Part shown: piece after piece, positions 55,298 through 63,040 of the stretch
Layout: each line of letters starts with the position of its first letter
Numbering within the stretch: the first letter of the stretch is position 1
Source: CAWKAO01 sp963847665
Lineage (GTDB): Bacteria; Actinomycetota; Humimicrobiia; Humimicrobiales; Humimicrobiaceae
Direction of reading: 5' to 3'
Length of the DNA: 64,000 bases
NCBI GenBank assembly: GCA_963847665.1
Contig: CAWKAO010000002.1
Location: 310,001 to 374,000, forward strand
The notes under the pieces: model-generated
What the model saw: the letters and a program-made list of their open reading frames with translations, nothing else
What the model was told of the DNA's origin: nothing
Database searches by the model: none
Position numbers and translations under genes: made by a program

Positions 55298-56530
55298 ATG
55301 GAAAAAAATATTGATAAACAATTGGAGATCGCATGCCAGGGCACCGAAGATGTATTGCTGAAGGATGAACTCGAGAAAATAATTTTTGATTCTATTAAAA
55401 ATAAAAAACCTCTTAAAGTAAAACTTGGCCTCGATCCTACAGCGCCTGATATCCATCTTGGCCATACTGTTGTACTGAACAAGCTAAGGCAGTTCCAGGA
55501 CCTTGGTCATAAGGCAATACTGATAATTGGGGATTACACAGCAAGGATCGGAGATCCCTCTGGAAGATCGGCTTTAAGGCCAAAACTAAATCCGGAATCA
55601 ATAGACTGCAATGCAAAGACTTATATGGAACAGGCCTTTAAAATACTTGATAAAGAAAAGACAGAGGTAGTAAAAAATTCCAAGTGGTTAAAACCGTTAA
55701 GGCTTGAAGACATATTGAATCTCACATCAAGGTTTACTGTTGCCAGAATGCTTGAAAGAGATGATTTTAAGAAAAGATTCCAGGGGAATATCTCTATTGC
55801 AATAATGGAATTCCTTTATCCGATAATGCAGGCATATGACTCTGTAGCCATTGAAGCGGACATAGAGCTCGGGGGGACGGACCAGCGGTTTAACCTTCTT
55901 GTAGGAAGAGAGCTACAAAAAGAATTTGGACAGAGACAGCAGATAGCAATAACAATGCCGATACTTGTCGGGACAGATGGAATTGAAAAGATGAGTAAAA
56001 GTCTTGGGAATTATATCGGTGTAATGGAACCACCTGGAGAGATATTTGGAAAAGTCATGTCGATCCCTGATAGTATTATGATGGATTACTACAGGCTTGT
56101 CGTAAGAATCTCAAAAGACGAGATCGAAAGTATAGAAAAAAGTATAAAAATTGATGGCGAAAATCCGGTATTTGCAAAAAGAAATCTTGCAAAACTTATA
56201 GTTAAAAATCTTTATGACTCAGATGAAGCTGATAAAGCAGAGCAACATTTTGATACAATATTTAAGGATAAAAAGACACCAGATGACATAGAAGAGTATG
56301 CTCTCAGGAAAAAAGATATAAAGAACGGCAGGATCTGGATCATTGCCCTGCTGGTAAATAGCGGACTGGCTGCCTCAAATGGTGAAGCAAGAAGGCTTAT
56401 ATCACAGGGTGCAATAAAGATAGAAGAGAAGCGGATTGATAATGCTGATGCGGAAATAGGAGTAGATGAAATAGCTGGAAAAGTCATAAGAAAAGGTAAA
56501 AGATATTTTAAAAAGATTATCATTGATTAG
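55298..56530 (+). CDS. tyrS: Tyrosyl-tRNA synthetase
   Basis: This class I synthetase of about 410 residues has the HIGH motif as HLGH in PTAPDIHLGHTVVLNKLRQF, the KMSKS motif in IEKMSKSLGN, DLGG-type LGGTDQRFNLLVGREL, and a C-terminal S4-like RNA-binding domain (about 340-405; SNGEARRLISQGAIKIEEKR). It is of the bacterial TyrZ-like type. ATG 55298 is preferred; a TTG 9 nt upstream is possible. The 235 bp upstream shows no T-box (no GGUGGNACC motif). DUF2099 follows 57 bp downstream. Confidence 0.94.
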   Translation: MEKNIDKQLEIACQGTEDVLLKDELEKIIFDSIKNKKPLKVKLGLDPTAPDIHLGHTVVLNKLRQFQDLGHKAILIIGDYTARIGDPSGRSALRPKLNPESIDCNAKTYMEQAFKILDKEKTEVVKNSKWLKPLRLEDILNLTSRFTVARMLERDDFKKRFQGNISIAIMEFLYPIMQAYDSVAIEADIELGGTDQRFNLLVGRELQKEFGQRQQIAITMPILVGTDGIEKMSKSLGNYIGVMEPPGEIFGKVMSIPDSIMMDYYRLVVRISKDEIESIEKSIKIDGENPVFAKRNLAKLIVKNLYDSDEADKAEQHFDTIFKDKKTPDDIEEYALRKKDIKNGRIWIIALLVNSGLAASNGEARRLISQGAIKIEEKRIDNADAEIGVDEIAGKVIRKGKRYFKKIIID

Positions 56531-56587
56531 AAAAATCAATAGCCATCTACAACCTGAGGTAGATATTTTTATCTAAAGCGAATAATT

Positions 56588-57613
56588 ATGTTATCAAAAA
56601 AAGTCAGGGATTTTTTAAATGAGCTGGAAAAAGAGACCGGCACATTACCACCAGATCTTCACATAACCCGGAAAGCGTGCGCACTTGTCGCCATATCAAA
56701 CGGCAAGGTCTTAAAAGTCCAGGAACCCGGAGTCAAACATTGTCCACTTTTTACAAAACTTTTTAACCACGATCATTTGGATAAAGGGTCTATTGCAGAT
56801 AAATTTGCAAGACATACTTGTGAATGGGGTATGTTTACCAAAGATAGAAAAATATGCGATGATAGAATAATCGTGCCTTTTGGTGCCTCCGAAATGATGA
56901 TGTATGCCCTGAAAAGAAAAAACATCGATGCAGCTGTTGTAGTATGCGAAGGAGCAGGGACTGTAATAACAGATAATCCTTCACTGGTACAGGGTATAGG
57001 TGCCTATATGAACGGTATTTTTTACACATCTCCTATAAAAAAGACAATTGAAGGTATTAAAAACAGTGGAGGATTCTTACTGTCAGAAGAACTGGCCATA
57101 CTTGACCAGTTTGCAGGTGCAAAAAAAGCTTTAGAAATGGGCTTTAAAAGGATAGCTGTTACAGTCAGGGGAGATGAGGACGAAATGTTTTCTTCAATAA
57201 GAGGTCTTGAAAAGTCACTGAAAAAGCAAAATATTAAGATAATGATCCTTGCAGTCTGTAATTCAGGAATAAGTGAAAAACAGGCAGAAAACGTTAAAAA
57301 ATATTCAGACCTTGCCTGGTCCTGTGCTTCAGGGCATATACGGACTATCGCTGGCAGTACAGCCATCCTGCAGGTAGGTATGAAGATACCTGTTTTTGTA
57401 ATGACAAAAAACGGACTTGATTTTATTTCGTCTTATTCATCAGATGAATGCTTGAGTCAAATATTGAAACATGCAGATAAAAGACACTTTGTGACTGCAA
57501 GCAAGAGAGAGAAAGAGTCCATCAAACTAAATATGGGAAGGTTTTCTGTATACTTGAATGAGACAGATTCTCTTCCGGTCAGCACTGCTGATGAGCCTTC
57601 ACCATTAATTTGA
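56588..57613 (+). CDS. DUF2099 protein (methanogenesis marker 8-like)
   Basis: This 341-residue soluble protein contains THITRKACALVAISNGKVLK-like and CPLFTKLF, HTCEWGMFTKDRKICDDRII, FGASEMMMYALKRKNIDAAV, VVCEGAGTVITDNPSLVQGI and GAYMNGIFYTSPIKKTIEGI. I recognise this as the DUF2099/methanogenesis marker protein 8 family, conserved in methanogens and found in some anaerobic bacteria. Its reaction is unknown. Several Cys and His residues could bind metal. It is followed after 72 bp by the [NiFe] hydrogenase operon on the same strand, hinting at a hydrogen or C1 redox role. Confidence 0.75.
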   Translation: MLSKKVRDFLNELEKETGTLPPDLHITRKACALVAISNGKVLKVQEPGVKHCPLFTKLFNHDHLDKGSIADKFARHTCEWGMFTKDRKICDDRIIVPFGASEMMMYALKRKNIDAAVVVCEGAGTVITDNPSLVQGIGAYMNGIFYTSPIKKTIEGIKNSGGFLLSEELAILDQFAGAKKALEMGFKRIAVTVRGDEDEMFSSIRGLEKSLKKQNIKIMILAVCNSGISEKQAENVKKYSDLAWSCASGHIRTIAGSTAILQVGMKIPVFVMTKNGLDFISSYSSDECLSQILKHADKRHFVTASKREKESIKLNMGRFSVYLNETDSLPVSTADEPSPLI

Positions 57614-57685
57614 TTTTTTAGTTATATTTTTGATTTTTTTGTAATATAATTTGTACAATTATTGAGAAAGGATGGGAGGTTTCTT

Positions 57686-58816
57686 GTGTTAATAAGCAGG
57701 AAAAAATTTCTTCAGATCGGTGCCGGCTCAGTAGCAGGTGTGGCACTTGCAAGTCTATGGTTACCCAAATTGCTGGAAGCAGCAAATGTAAAAAACGGTA
57801 TAGGGAGACTCCCGATAATATGGTTCCACGGACAAGCGTGTTCCGGTTGTACCGTAAGCCTTGCCAATACCGAGTATCCAGGTCTTGATGAAGTGCTTAT
57901 TGAAGTTATAAGCCTGGAGTTTAATCCGGTTGTCATGGGTGGGACTGGTGATGTAGCAATAGGCGTAATGGAAAAAGCGATGGAAGAGCAGTCGGGAAAA
58001 TATATCCTGGTTGTTGAAGGTTCCATCCCCCTTGATGAAGGTGGAGAATATTGTACCGTAGGAGAGAAAGACGGAGTTCCCATAACGGCGCTTGAATGGA
58101 TCGAAAAGTTGGGCCAGAAATCTATGGCAGTAGTCGCCGTAGGCGCTTGTGCAGCATGGGGTGGTATTCCTTCAGCTCCTCCAAACCCGACTGGAGCCGT
58201 TTCTGCTTCTAAAGTGATTAAAGATAAACCTGTTATCAATGTTCCCGGGTGTCCTCCACATCCAGACTGGATGGTAGGGACGATTGTAAATGTATTAAAA
58301 TACGGGATACCTGAACTGGATGATCTCAACAGACCCAAAATGTTTTTTGGTGGAGATAAATTAACACATGATAATTGTGAATTGCGTCAGTATTTTGATG
58401 CCGGTATATTTGCCAAGGATTTTGGAGATAAAGGATGCCTTTATGAGCTTGGATGTAAAGGTCCTGTATCACATTGTGATGTTTCTACAAGAGGGTGGAA
58501 CAGCAGTGTGAACTGGTGTAATAGATCTGGAGGGCCATGCATAGGTTGCACAGAACCGTTCTTTCCTGGTGGAAAAGGTTCTGGACTTTATGAAAAACTT
58601 CCAGCCGCTGAGGTCCCGGGTCTTTCAAAGATCAATGCAAATGCAAATACGGTGGGTATAGCACTTGGTGGTGCAGTCGCTGCTGGTATCGGAGCTCATG
58701 CAATAGCAAGAGCAGTAGCAACTAAAGTCATGAAGAATAAAGAAGAAAACTCCAGGGAAAAAGGAGCTCCACATATTCTTAAAGATAAGGAAGAAGAGGA
58801 GGATAATAATGGCTAA
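57686..58816 (+). CDS. hyaA: [NiFe] hydrogenase small subunit, Tat-like signal
   Basis: From GTG 57686 (GGGAGG 6 nt upstream) the 376-residue product begins MLISRKKFLQIGAG, a Tat-like signal peptide with RK rather than RR. Cys52/Cys55 (QACSGC) bind the proximal Fe4S4 cluster with Cys in GACAAWGG and GCPPHPD. The distal ligands are HDNCELRQYFDAG and CKGPVSHCD, and the medial cluster ligands are in CNRSGGPCIGC. A C-terminal hydrophobic anchor (about 325-350) precedes a charged tail. It passes electrons from the Ni-Fe site in HyaB to cytochrome b. The reading frame upstream to 57662 lacks a good ribosome site. Confidence 0.94.
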   Translation: MLISRKKFLQIGAGSVAGVALASLWLPKLLEAANVKNGIGRLPIIWFHGQACSGCTVSLANTEYPGLDEVLIEVISLEFNPVVMGGTGDVAIGVMEKAMEEQSGKYILVVEGSIPLDEGGEYCTVGEKDGVPITALEWIEKLGQKSMAVVAVGACAAWGGIPSAPPNPTGAVSASKVIKDKPVINVPGCPPHPDWMVGTIVNVLKYGIPELDDLNRPKMFFGGDKLTHDNCELRQYFDAGIFAKDFGDKGCLYELGCKGPVSHCDVSTRGWNSSVNWCNRSGGPCIGCTEPFFPGGKGSGLYEKLPAAEVPGLSKINANANTVGIALGGAVAAGIGAHAIARAVATKVMKNKEENSREKGAPHILKDKEEEEDNNG

Positions 58817-60362
58817 GACAGTAGTAACAGTAGACCCGCTTACAAGGATAGAAGGTCATTTAAAGATCAAGGTCGAAGTTGAAAACGGTATTGTGACAAA
58901 TGCTTACAGTTCAGGAGAGATGTTCCGCGGCTGGGAGATAATACTTCGTGACAGAAGCCCGATTGATGCTCCTCCCATTACACAGAGGATCTGTGGTGTC
59001 TGTCCTATGCCCCATGGTATAGGTTCTGTAACGGCACTTGACGATGCTTTTAATGTAGAACCTCCTGCCAATGGAAGAATAATAAGGAACCTATTATTAG
59101 GTTCAGAATATGTACATTCTCATATACTCCATTTTTATCACTTGAGTGCGCTTGACTATGTGGACATCACCGCAATTTTAAGTTACAAAGGGCTTGACCC
59201 GAAATTGAATAAGATCAAGGATTGGGTCAAATCTGATTTAGATTCAGGTTTTGCCTTTGCTGGAGCACCATTTCTGCCTAGGTATGAAGGAGATTATATT
59301 ACTGATACTGATATCAACATCAAGGCTATTGCTGATTATGTAAAGGCACTTGAGGTAAGAAGAAAGTCTCACGAGATGCTGGCAATATTTGGAGGTAAGG
59401 TGCCACACTGTCAGACACTATTTGCAGGAGGTGTAGCAACACAACTTACGCTGGACAGAATAGTACAGTTCAAATCCCGGCTTTCAGAAATAAGGGATTT
59501 TGTAGCAAACACATACATACCTGATGTCGTTGCTGTTGCCAGTCTCTATCCTGATTACCTGAAAATAGGAAAAGGGGTGGGCAATTTCCTTTCTTATGGT
59601 GCTTATCCACAGGATGAGAGCGGAAATCCGTTTATTGATTCTGGTGTGTATACAGATGGTAATCTAGAGGAATTTGATTCCAACAATGTTGCAGAGTTTG
59701 TAAAATATTCAAAGTTCTCTTCCGGCTCAGGGCTTCATCCCTTTAAAGGTGAAACTACACCGAGTGCTAAAAAAAGTGGGGCATATTCATGGCTTAAAGC
59801 GCCAAGGTATAAAGGAAAAGTAGTTGAGGTCGGTCCACTTGCAAGGATGATAATAGCTTATTTAAAGGGTAACAGTGGTGTCAAGGAAATAGTTGACAGT
59901 GCATTAAATGCGCTCAGTTTAAAACCGGAAGACCTGATCTCTACAATGGGTAGGCATGCTGCAAGAGCGCTTGAGCTGAAGCTGGTCACTGATAAAATGA
60001 TTGAATGGGTAGATCAGCTTGATCCTGGCAAACCTGTCCATAATAAATTTGACATACCCAAAACAGGTGAAGGCATGGGGCTTACAGAAGGTGGCAGGGG
60101 CTCGCTTGGCCACTGGATCTCCATTGATAACTGGAGAATAGCAAATTATCAGGCAGTTGTACCTACTACCTGGAATGGTGGGCCAAGGGATGACAATGGA
60201 AATATGGGCCCATTTGAACAGGCCCTTATGGGAACACCAGTAGCAGATGTCAATAATCCTATTGAAGTCGGAAGGGTGATAAGATCTTTTGACCCGTGTC
60301 TTGCCTGTGCAGTACATATAATGGAAGGTGACAAAGAAATATTAAAATATAGAGTTTGCTAG
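58809..60362 (+). CDS. hyaB: [NiFe] hydrogenase large subunit
   Basis: This 517-residue subunit overlaps hyaA by 8 bp. The L1 motif RICGVCPMPHG (Cys62, Cys65) and the C-terminal DPCLACAVH (Cys497, Cys500) bind the Ni-Fe centre. The 14 residues after His503 (IMEGDKEILKYRVC) are the pro-peptide removed by a maturation protease after nickel insertion. The pattern and the associated cytochrome b fit a group 1 membrane-bound uptake hydrogenase that oxidises H2 into the quinone pool. Confidence 0.96.
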   Translation: MAKTVVTVDPLTRIEGHLKIKVEVENGIVTNAYSSGEMFRGWEIILRDRSPIDAPPITQRICGVCPMPHGIGSVTALDDAFNVEPPANGRIIRNLLLGSEYVHSHILHFYHLSALDYVDITAILSYKGLDPKLNKIKDWVKSDLDSGFAFAGAPFLPRYEGDYITDTDINIKAIADYVKALEVRRKSHEMLAIFGGKVPHCQTLFAGGVATQLTLDRIVQFKSRLSEIRDFVANTYIPDVVAVASLYPDYLKIGKGVGNFLSYGAYPQDESGNPFIDSGVYTDGNLEEFDSNNVAEFVKYSKFSSGSGLHPFKGETTPSAKKSGAYSWLKAPRYKGKVVEVGPLARMIIAYLKGNSGVKEIVDSALNALSLKPEDLISTMGRHAARALELKLVTDKMIEWVDQLDPGKPVHNKFDIPKTGEGMGLTEGGRGSLGHWISIDNWRIANYQAVVPTTWNGGPRDDNGNMGPFEQALMGTPVADVNNPIEVGRVIRSFDPCLACAVHIMEGDKEILKYRVC

Positions 60363-60371
60363 GAGGATATT

Positions 60372-61013
60372 TTGGAAGCAAAAGAAGTAACAATAAAAAA
60401 AGGAAAATTCAAATATCTGTACAAGCATACGGTAATAACAAGAGTGATGCATATACTCCATCTGGTCTCAATGGTGATGCTCACACTTACCGGGCTTTAT
60501 ATATACTCTCCACGATGGTTTGCTATCTTTCCGAGTATGGATGTCGCAAGATACATCCATTTCATATTTATGTATCTGATAGGTTGGGTGCTGATATATA
60601 AATTTTACTACACTATTGCGACAGGGGAGATAAAGGAACTTCTGTTTACCTGGCGGGATTTCAAGGACATGGGACTGCTTGTCAAGCACTATCTCTATGA
60701 TATCTTTGTAGGAAACCCAAGCCCGAAACACTGGGGGAAATACAATCCCGGCCAGAAAATGGTATATACTCTATGGCCTGTCCTGCTTATACTCCAGGGG
60801 ATAACAGGCATTGCGATGTATTTTACTTCAAGGTTTACTCAGTTTAATGATTTCCTTGGAGGCCTTGCGAATGTACGGGGATGGCACTTCATTATTATGT
60901 GGCTTTTTATAATAACTACTATCCTTCACTTTTATCTTGGTTCTACAGGTCCAAAAGTAACAGATTATTATAAGTCCATAGCCACAGGTTATGAAAAACA
61001 GCATAAACACTGA
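60372..61013 (+). CDS. hyaC: Ni/Fe-hydrogenase b-type cytochrome subunit
   Basis: This 213-residue membrane protein has four main hydrophobic segments. Conserved His residues (RVMHILHLVSMVML, RYIHFIFMYLIGW, WHFIIMWLF, ILHFYLG) ligate two b hemes. It anchors HyaAB and carries electrons from the small subunit to quinone. AGGAGG 5 nt before the TTG start supports 60372. The neighbouring protease gene overlaps its 3' end. Confidence 0.92.
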   Translation: MEAKEVTIKKGKFKYLYKHTVITRVMHILHLVSMVMLTLTGLYIYSPRWFAIFPSMDVARYIHFIFMYLIGWVLIYKFYYTIATGEIKELLFTWRDFKDMGLLVKHYLYDIFVGNPSPKHWGKYNPGQKMVYTLWPVLLILQGITGIAMYFTSRFTQFNDFLGGLANVRGWHFIIMWLFIITTILHFYLGSTGPKVTDYYKSIATGYEKQHKH

Positions 61014-61494
61014 TAAAAATAACTGTTTTCTTATTATTGGTGCCGGTAACCTGCTGCTTTCAGATGAGGGGATAGGTATTCATATTGTCAGGGCCATTGA
61101 GAAGCTGGATATCTTTATGAATGCCAGTTTTGTAGATATAGGAACGTCTTCCCTTGATATAAGTATGCATTTAAACTCATCGGTGAAAAAAGCAGTCATC
61201 ATTGACTGCATTAAAGCAGAAGGGTATTTACCAGGAACAGTCTTTAAACTCAGTATTGAAGACCTGAGAAAGAGACAGTTAAATAGTTTTTCACTCCATC
61301 AATTTGAACTTGTAGACTCCCTTAAACTTCTGGATATTTCAGGTGACCTTCCCGAAACAATTATATTTGGGGTAGTACCACATAATATCGAGAAATATTC
61401 ACTGGAATTATCACCGGAGATGCAAAAGCTTTTTGACGATATATTAATTAAGATAAAAAACGAGATTTCAATTTTTTTTACAGATAATGCATGA
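60991..61494 (+). CDS. hyaD: Hydrogenase maturation protease
   Basis: This 167-residue endopeptidase has FLIIGAGNLLLSDEGIGIHI with the nickel-sensing Glu (SDEG), AVIIDCIKAEG with Asp, and SLHQFELVDSLKLL with His. These are the HyaD/HybD-type ligands that probe nickel in the large subunit before cutting the C-terminal tail at DPCLACAVH. It overlaps hyaC by 23 bp, indicating translational coupling. Confidence 0.92.
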   Translation: MKNSINTDKNNCFLIIGAGNLLLSDEGIGIHIVRAIEKLDIFMNASFVDIGTSSLDISMHLNSSVKKAVIIDCIKAEGYLPGTVFKLSIEDLRKRQLNSFSLHQFELVDSLKLLDISGDLPETIIFGVVPHNIEKYSLELSPEMQKLFDDILIKIKNEISIFFTDNA

Positions 61495-61831
61495 ATACTC
61501 AATAACTTGCTCGATCATAGAAATAGTCCGGAGGCTTGCGGAAGAAAAAGATCTGAAAAAAATAAGTAAGATTGATTTTGCTGTAAATGAATTTGCAAGC
61601 ATAGAACCAGACTCAGTAAGGTTTTATTTTGAATTCCTGATTAAAGATGACTCCCTGTTAAAGGATGCCGCATTAAATTTTGTATCTGCAAAACCAGAAG
61701 TAACATGCAAGAGTTGTAATAAGGTATTTACCGCAGAGAGTATTTATATAAAATGCCCTTATTGTGATGGTAATAATATCAAAGTAGAGAGGCTTGACGA
61801 TATCAGAATAACTGCTCTGCACACCGACTGA
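61487..61831 (+). CDS. hypA: Hydrogenase nickel incorporation protein HypA
   Basis: This 114-residue protein starts MHEYSITCSIIEIVRRLAEE with His2 for nickel binding, and has a zinc site CKSCNKVF ... CPYCDGNN. HypA with HypB delivers nickel to the [NiFe] site. The start overlaps hyaD by 8 bp, so it ends the operon. No hypB or other hyp gene is present in the window; they must be elsewhere. Confidence 0.95.
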   Translation: MHEYSITCSIIEIVRRLAEEKDLKKISKIDFAVNEFASIEPDSVRFYFEFLIKDDSLLKDAALNFVSAKPEVTCKSCNKVFTAESIYIKCPYCDGNNIKVERLDDIRITALHTD

Positions 61832-61907
61832 TACATTGGATTAAATATTTCATTTATTTTTTCTGTGTGATATAATCTTTAAGGTTTTTTAAATGAAAAG
61901 ATCTTTT

Positions 61908-61933
61908 AATAGTGGGTTTGGCCCACTATTTTT
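61908..61933 (+). terminator. Intrinsic terminator between hypA and nusA
   Basis: AATAGTGGG (61908-61916) pairs perfectly with CCCACTATT (61922-61930) around a TTTGG loop, and a run of T (61929-61933) overlaps the stem end. It ends the hydrogenase operon. A TATAAT-like element at 61870-61875 just before it could also mark an RNA start that reads into this hairpin as a nusA leader. Confidence 0.75.
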
Positions 61934-62002
61934 GTTATAGTATTATTTGGACTTATTTATTACAGTTTTAAATAGTAAAAAATCTAATACAGGGTGATTT
62001 GA

Positions 62003-63040
62003 TTGAACAAAAAACTTATAGATGCATTAAAAGAACTTGAAAAAGAAAAAGGCATTAAAATGGATACCATCGTCGATGCTTTAAAAGGCTCTCTTAGTGC
62101 TGCATATAAAAAGATCTATGACGATGAAGATGAAATAAGAATAGACATAAATGAAAACAACGGCGAGATAAAGGTCTTTAAGATACATGAAGACAAAGAG
62201 GCTGTACAGGAGGCACCAAATGAAAAAGAGGTGACACCTGGGGATTTTGGTAGGATCGCGGCTCAGACCGTAAAACAGGTCATAAAACAGCGTATAAAAG
62301 AAGCCGAACGAGAGATCATGTATGATGAGTTTAAAGACAGGGTCGGAGATATGGTTACAGGTATTGTCCAGCAAAATGATTCAAGATTTACACTTGTAGA
62401 CCTTGGTAAAGTCGAAGCACTACTGCCGCAATATGAACAGGTTCCGGGTGAGGCCTATAAACATGGAGAGAGAATAAAGTGCTTCATTGCAGAGGTACGA
62501 AAGACAACCAAGGGACCGCAGGTAATTGTTTCACGTACACATACGGGACTTGTAAGAAGATTATTTGAGTTGGAAGTACCTGAAATAAGTGAAAAGATAG
62601 TAGAGATAAAAAGTATTGCCAGGGAAGCAGGATTCAGGACAAAGATAGCTGTTTTTTCAAATGATAAAAACGTCGATCCGGTGGGCGCCTGCGTGGGACC
62701 GAAGGGTTCAAGGGTCAAGATGATAGTCGAGGAACTCGAAGGAGAGAAAATAGACATCGTAGATTATAACGAAGATCCAGTTGTGTTTATAAAAAATGCT
62801 TTGAGTCCGGCAAAAGTCTTGAAAGTCTTAACTGACGATGAAAAAAAATTCGCACTTATTGTGGTGCCAAATGACCAGCTATCACTTGCTATAGGTAAAG
62901 AAGGCCAGAATGTCCGCCTCGCAGCCAAATTGACAGGGTGGAAGATAGATATAAAAAGTGAAAAACAATTTGAAGATGAACTGGACGAAGCCAGGAGAGA
63001 AAGAATCGAAAAGAAGGAACAAATACAGGAAGAAATATGA
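62003..63040 (+). CDS. nusA: Transcription factor NusA
   Basis: This 345-residue protein binds RNA polymerase and acts in termination and antitermination. The N-terminal domain (1-130) starts MNKKLIDALKELEKEKGIKM, the S1 domain follows (GDMVTGIVQQNDSRFTLVDL), and two KH domains have GPKGSRVKMIVEEL and AIGKEGQNVRLAAKLTGW. There is no acidic repeat C-terminus, as in Firmicutes and actinobacteria. The start is TTG 62003 after AGGGTG. The usual rimP upstream and ylxR downstream are absent; infB follows with ATGA overlap. Confidence 0.95.
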   Translation: MNKKLIDALKELEKEKGIKMDTIVDALKGSLSAAYKKIYDDEDEIRIDINENNGEIKVFKIHEDKEAVQEAPNEKEVTPGDFGRIAAQTVKQVIKQRIKEAEREIMYDEFKDRVGDMVTGIVQQNDSRFTLVDLGKVEALLPQYEQVPGEAYKHGERIKCFIAEVRKTTKGPQVIVSRTHTGLVRRLFELEVPEISEKIVEIKSIAREAGFRTKIAVFSNDKNVDPVGACVGPKGSRVKMIVEELEGEKIDIVDYNEDPVVFIKNALSPAKVLKVLTDDEKKFALIVVPNDQLSLAIGKEGQNVRLAAKLTGWKIDIKSEKQFEDELDEARRERIEKKEQIQEEI

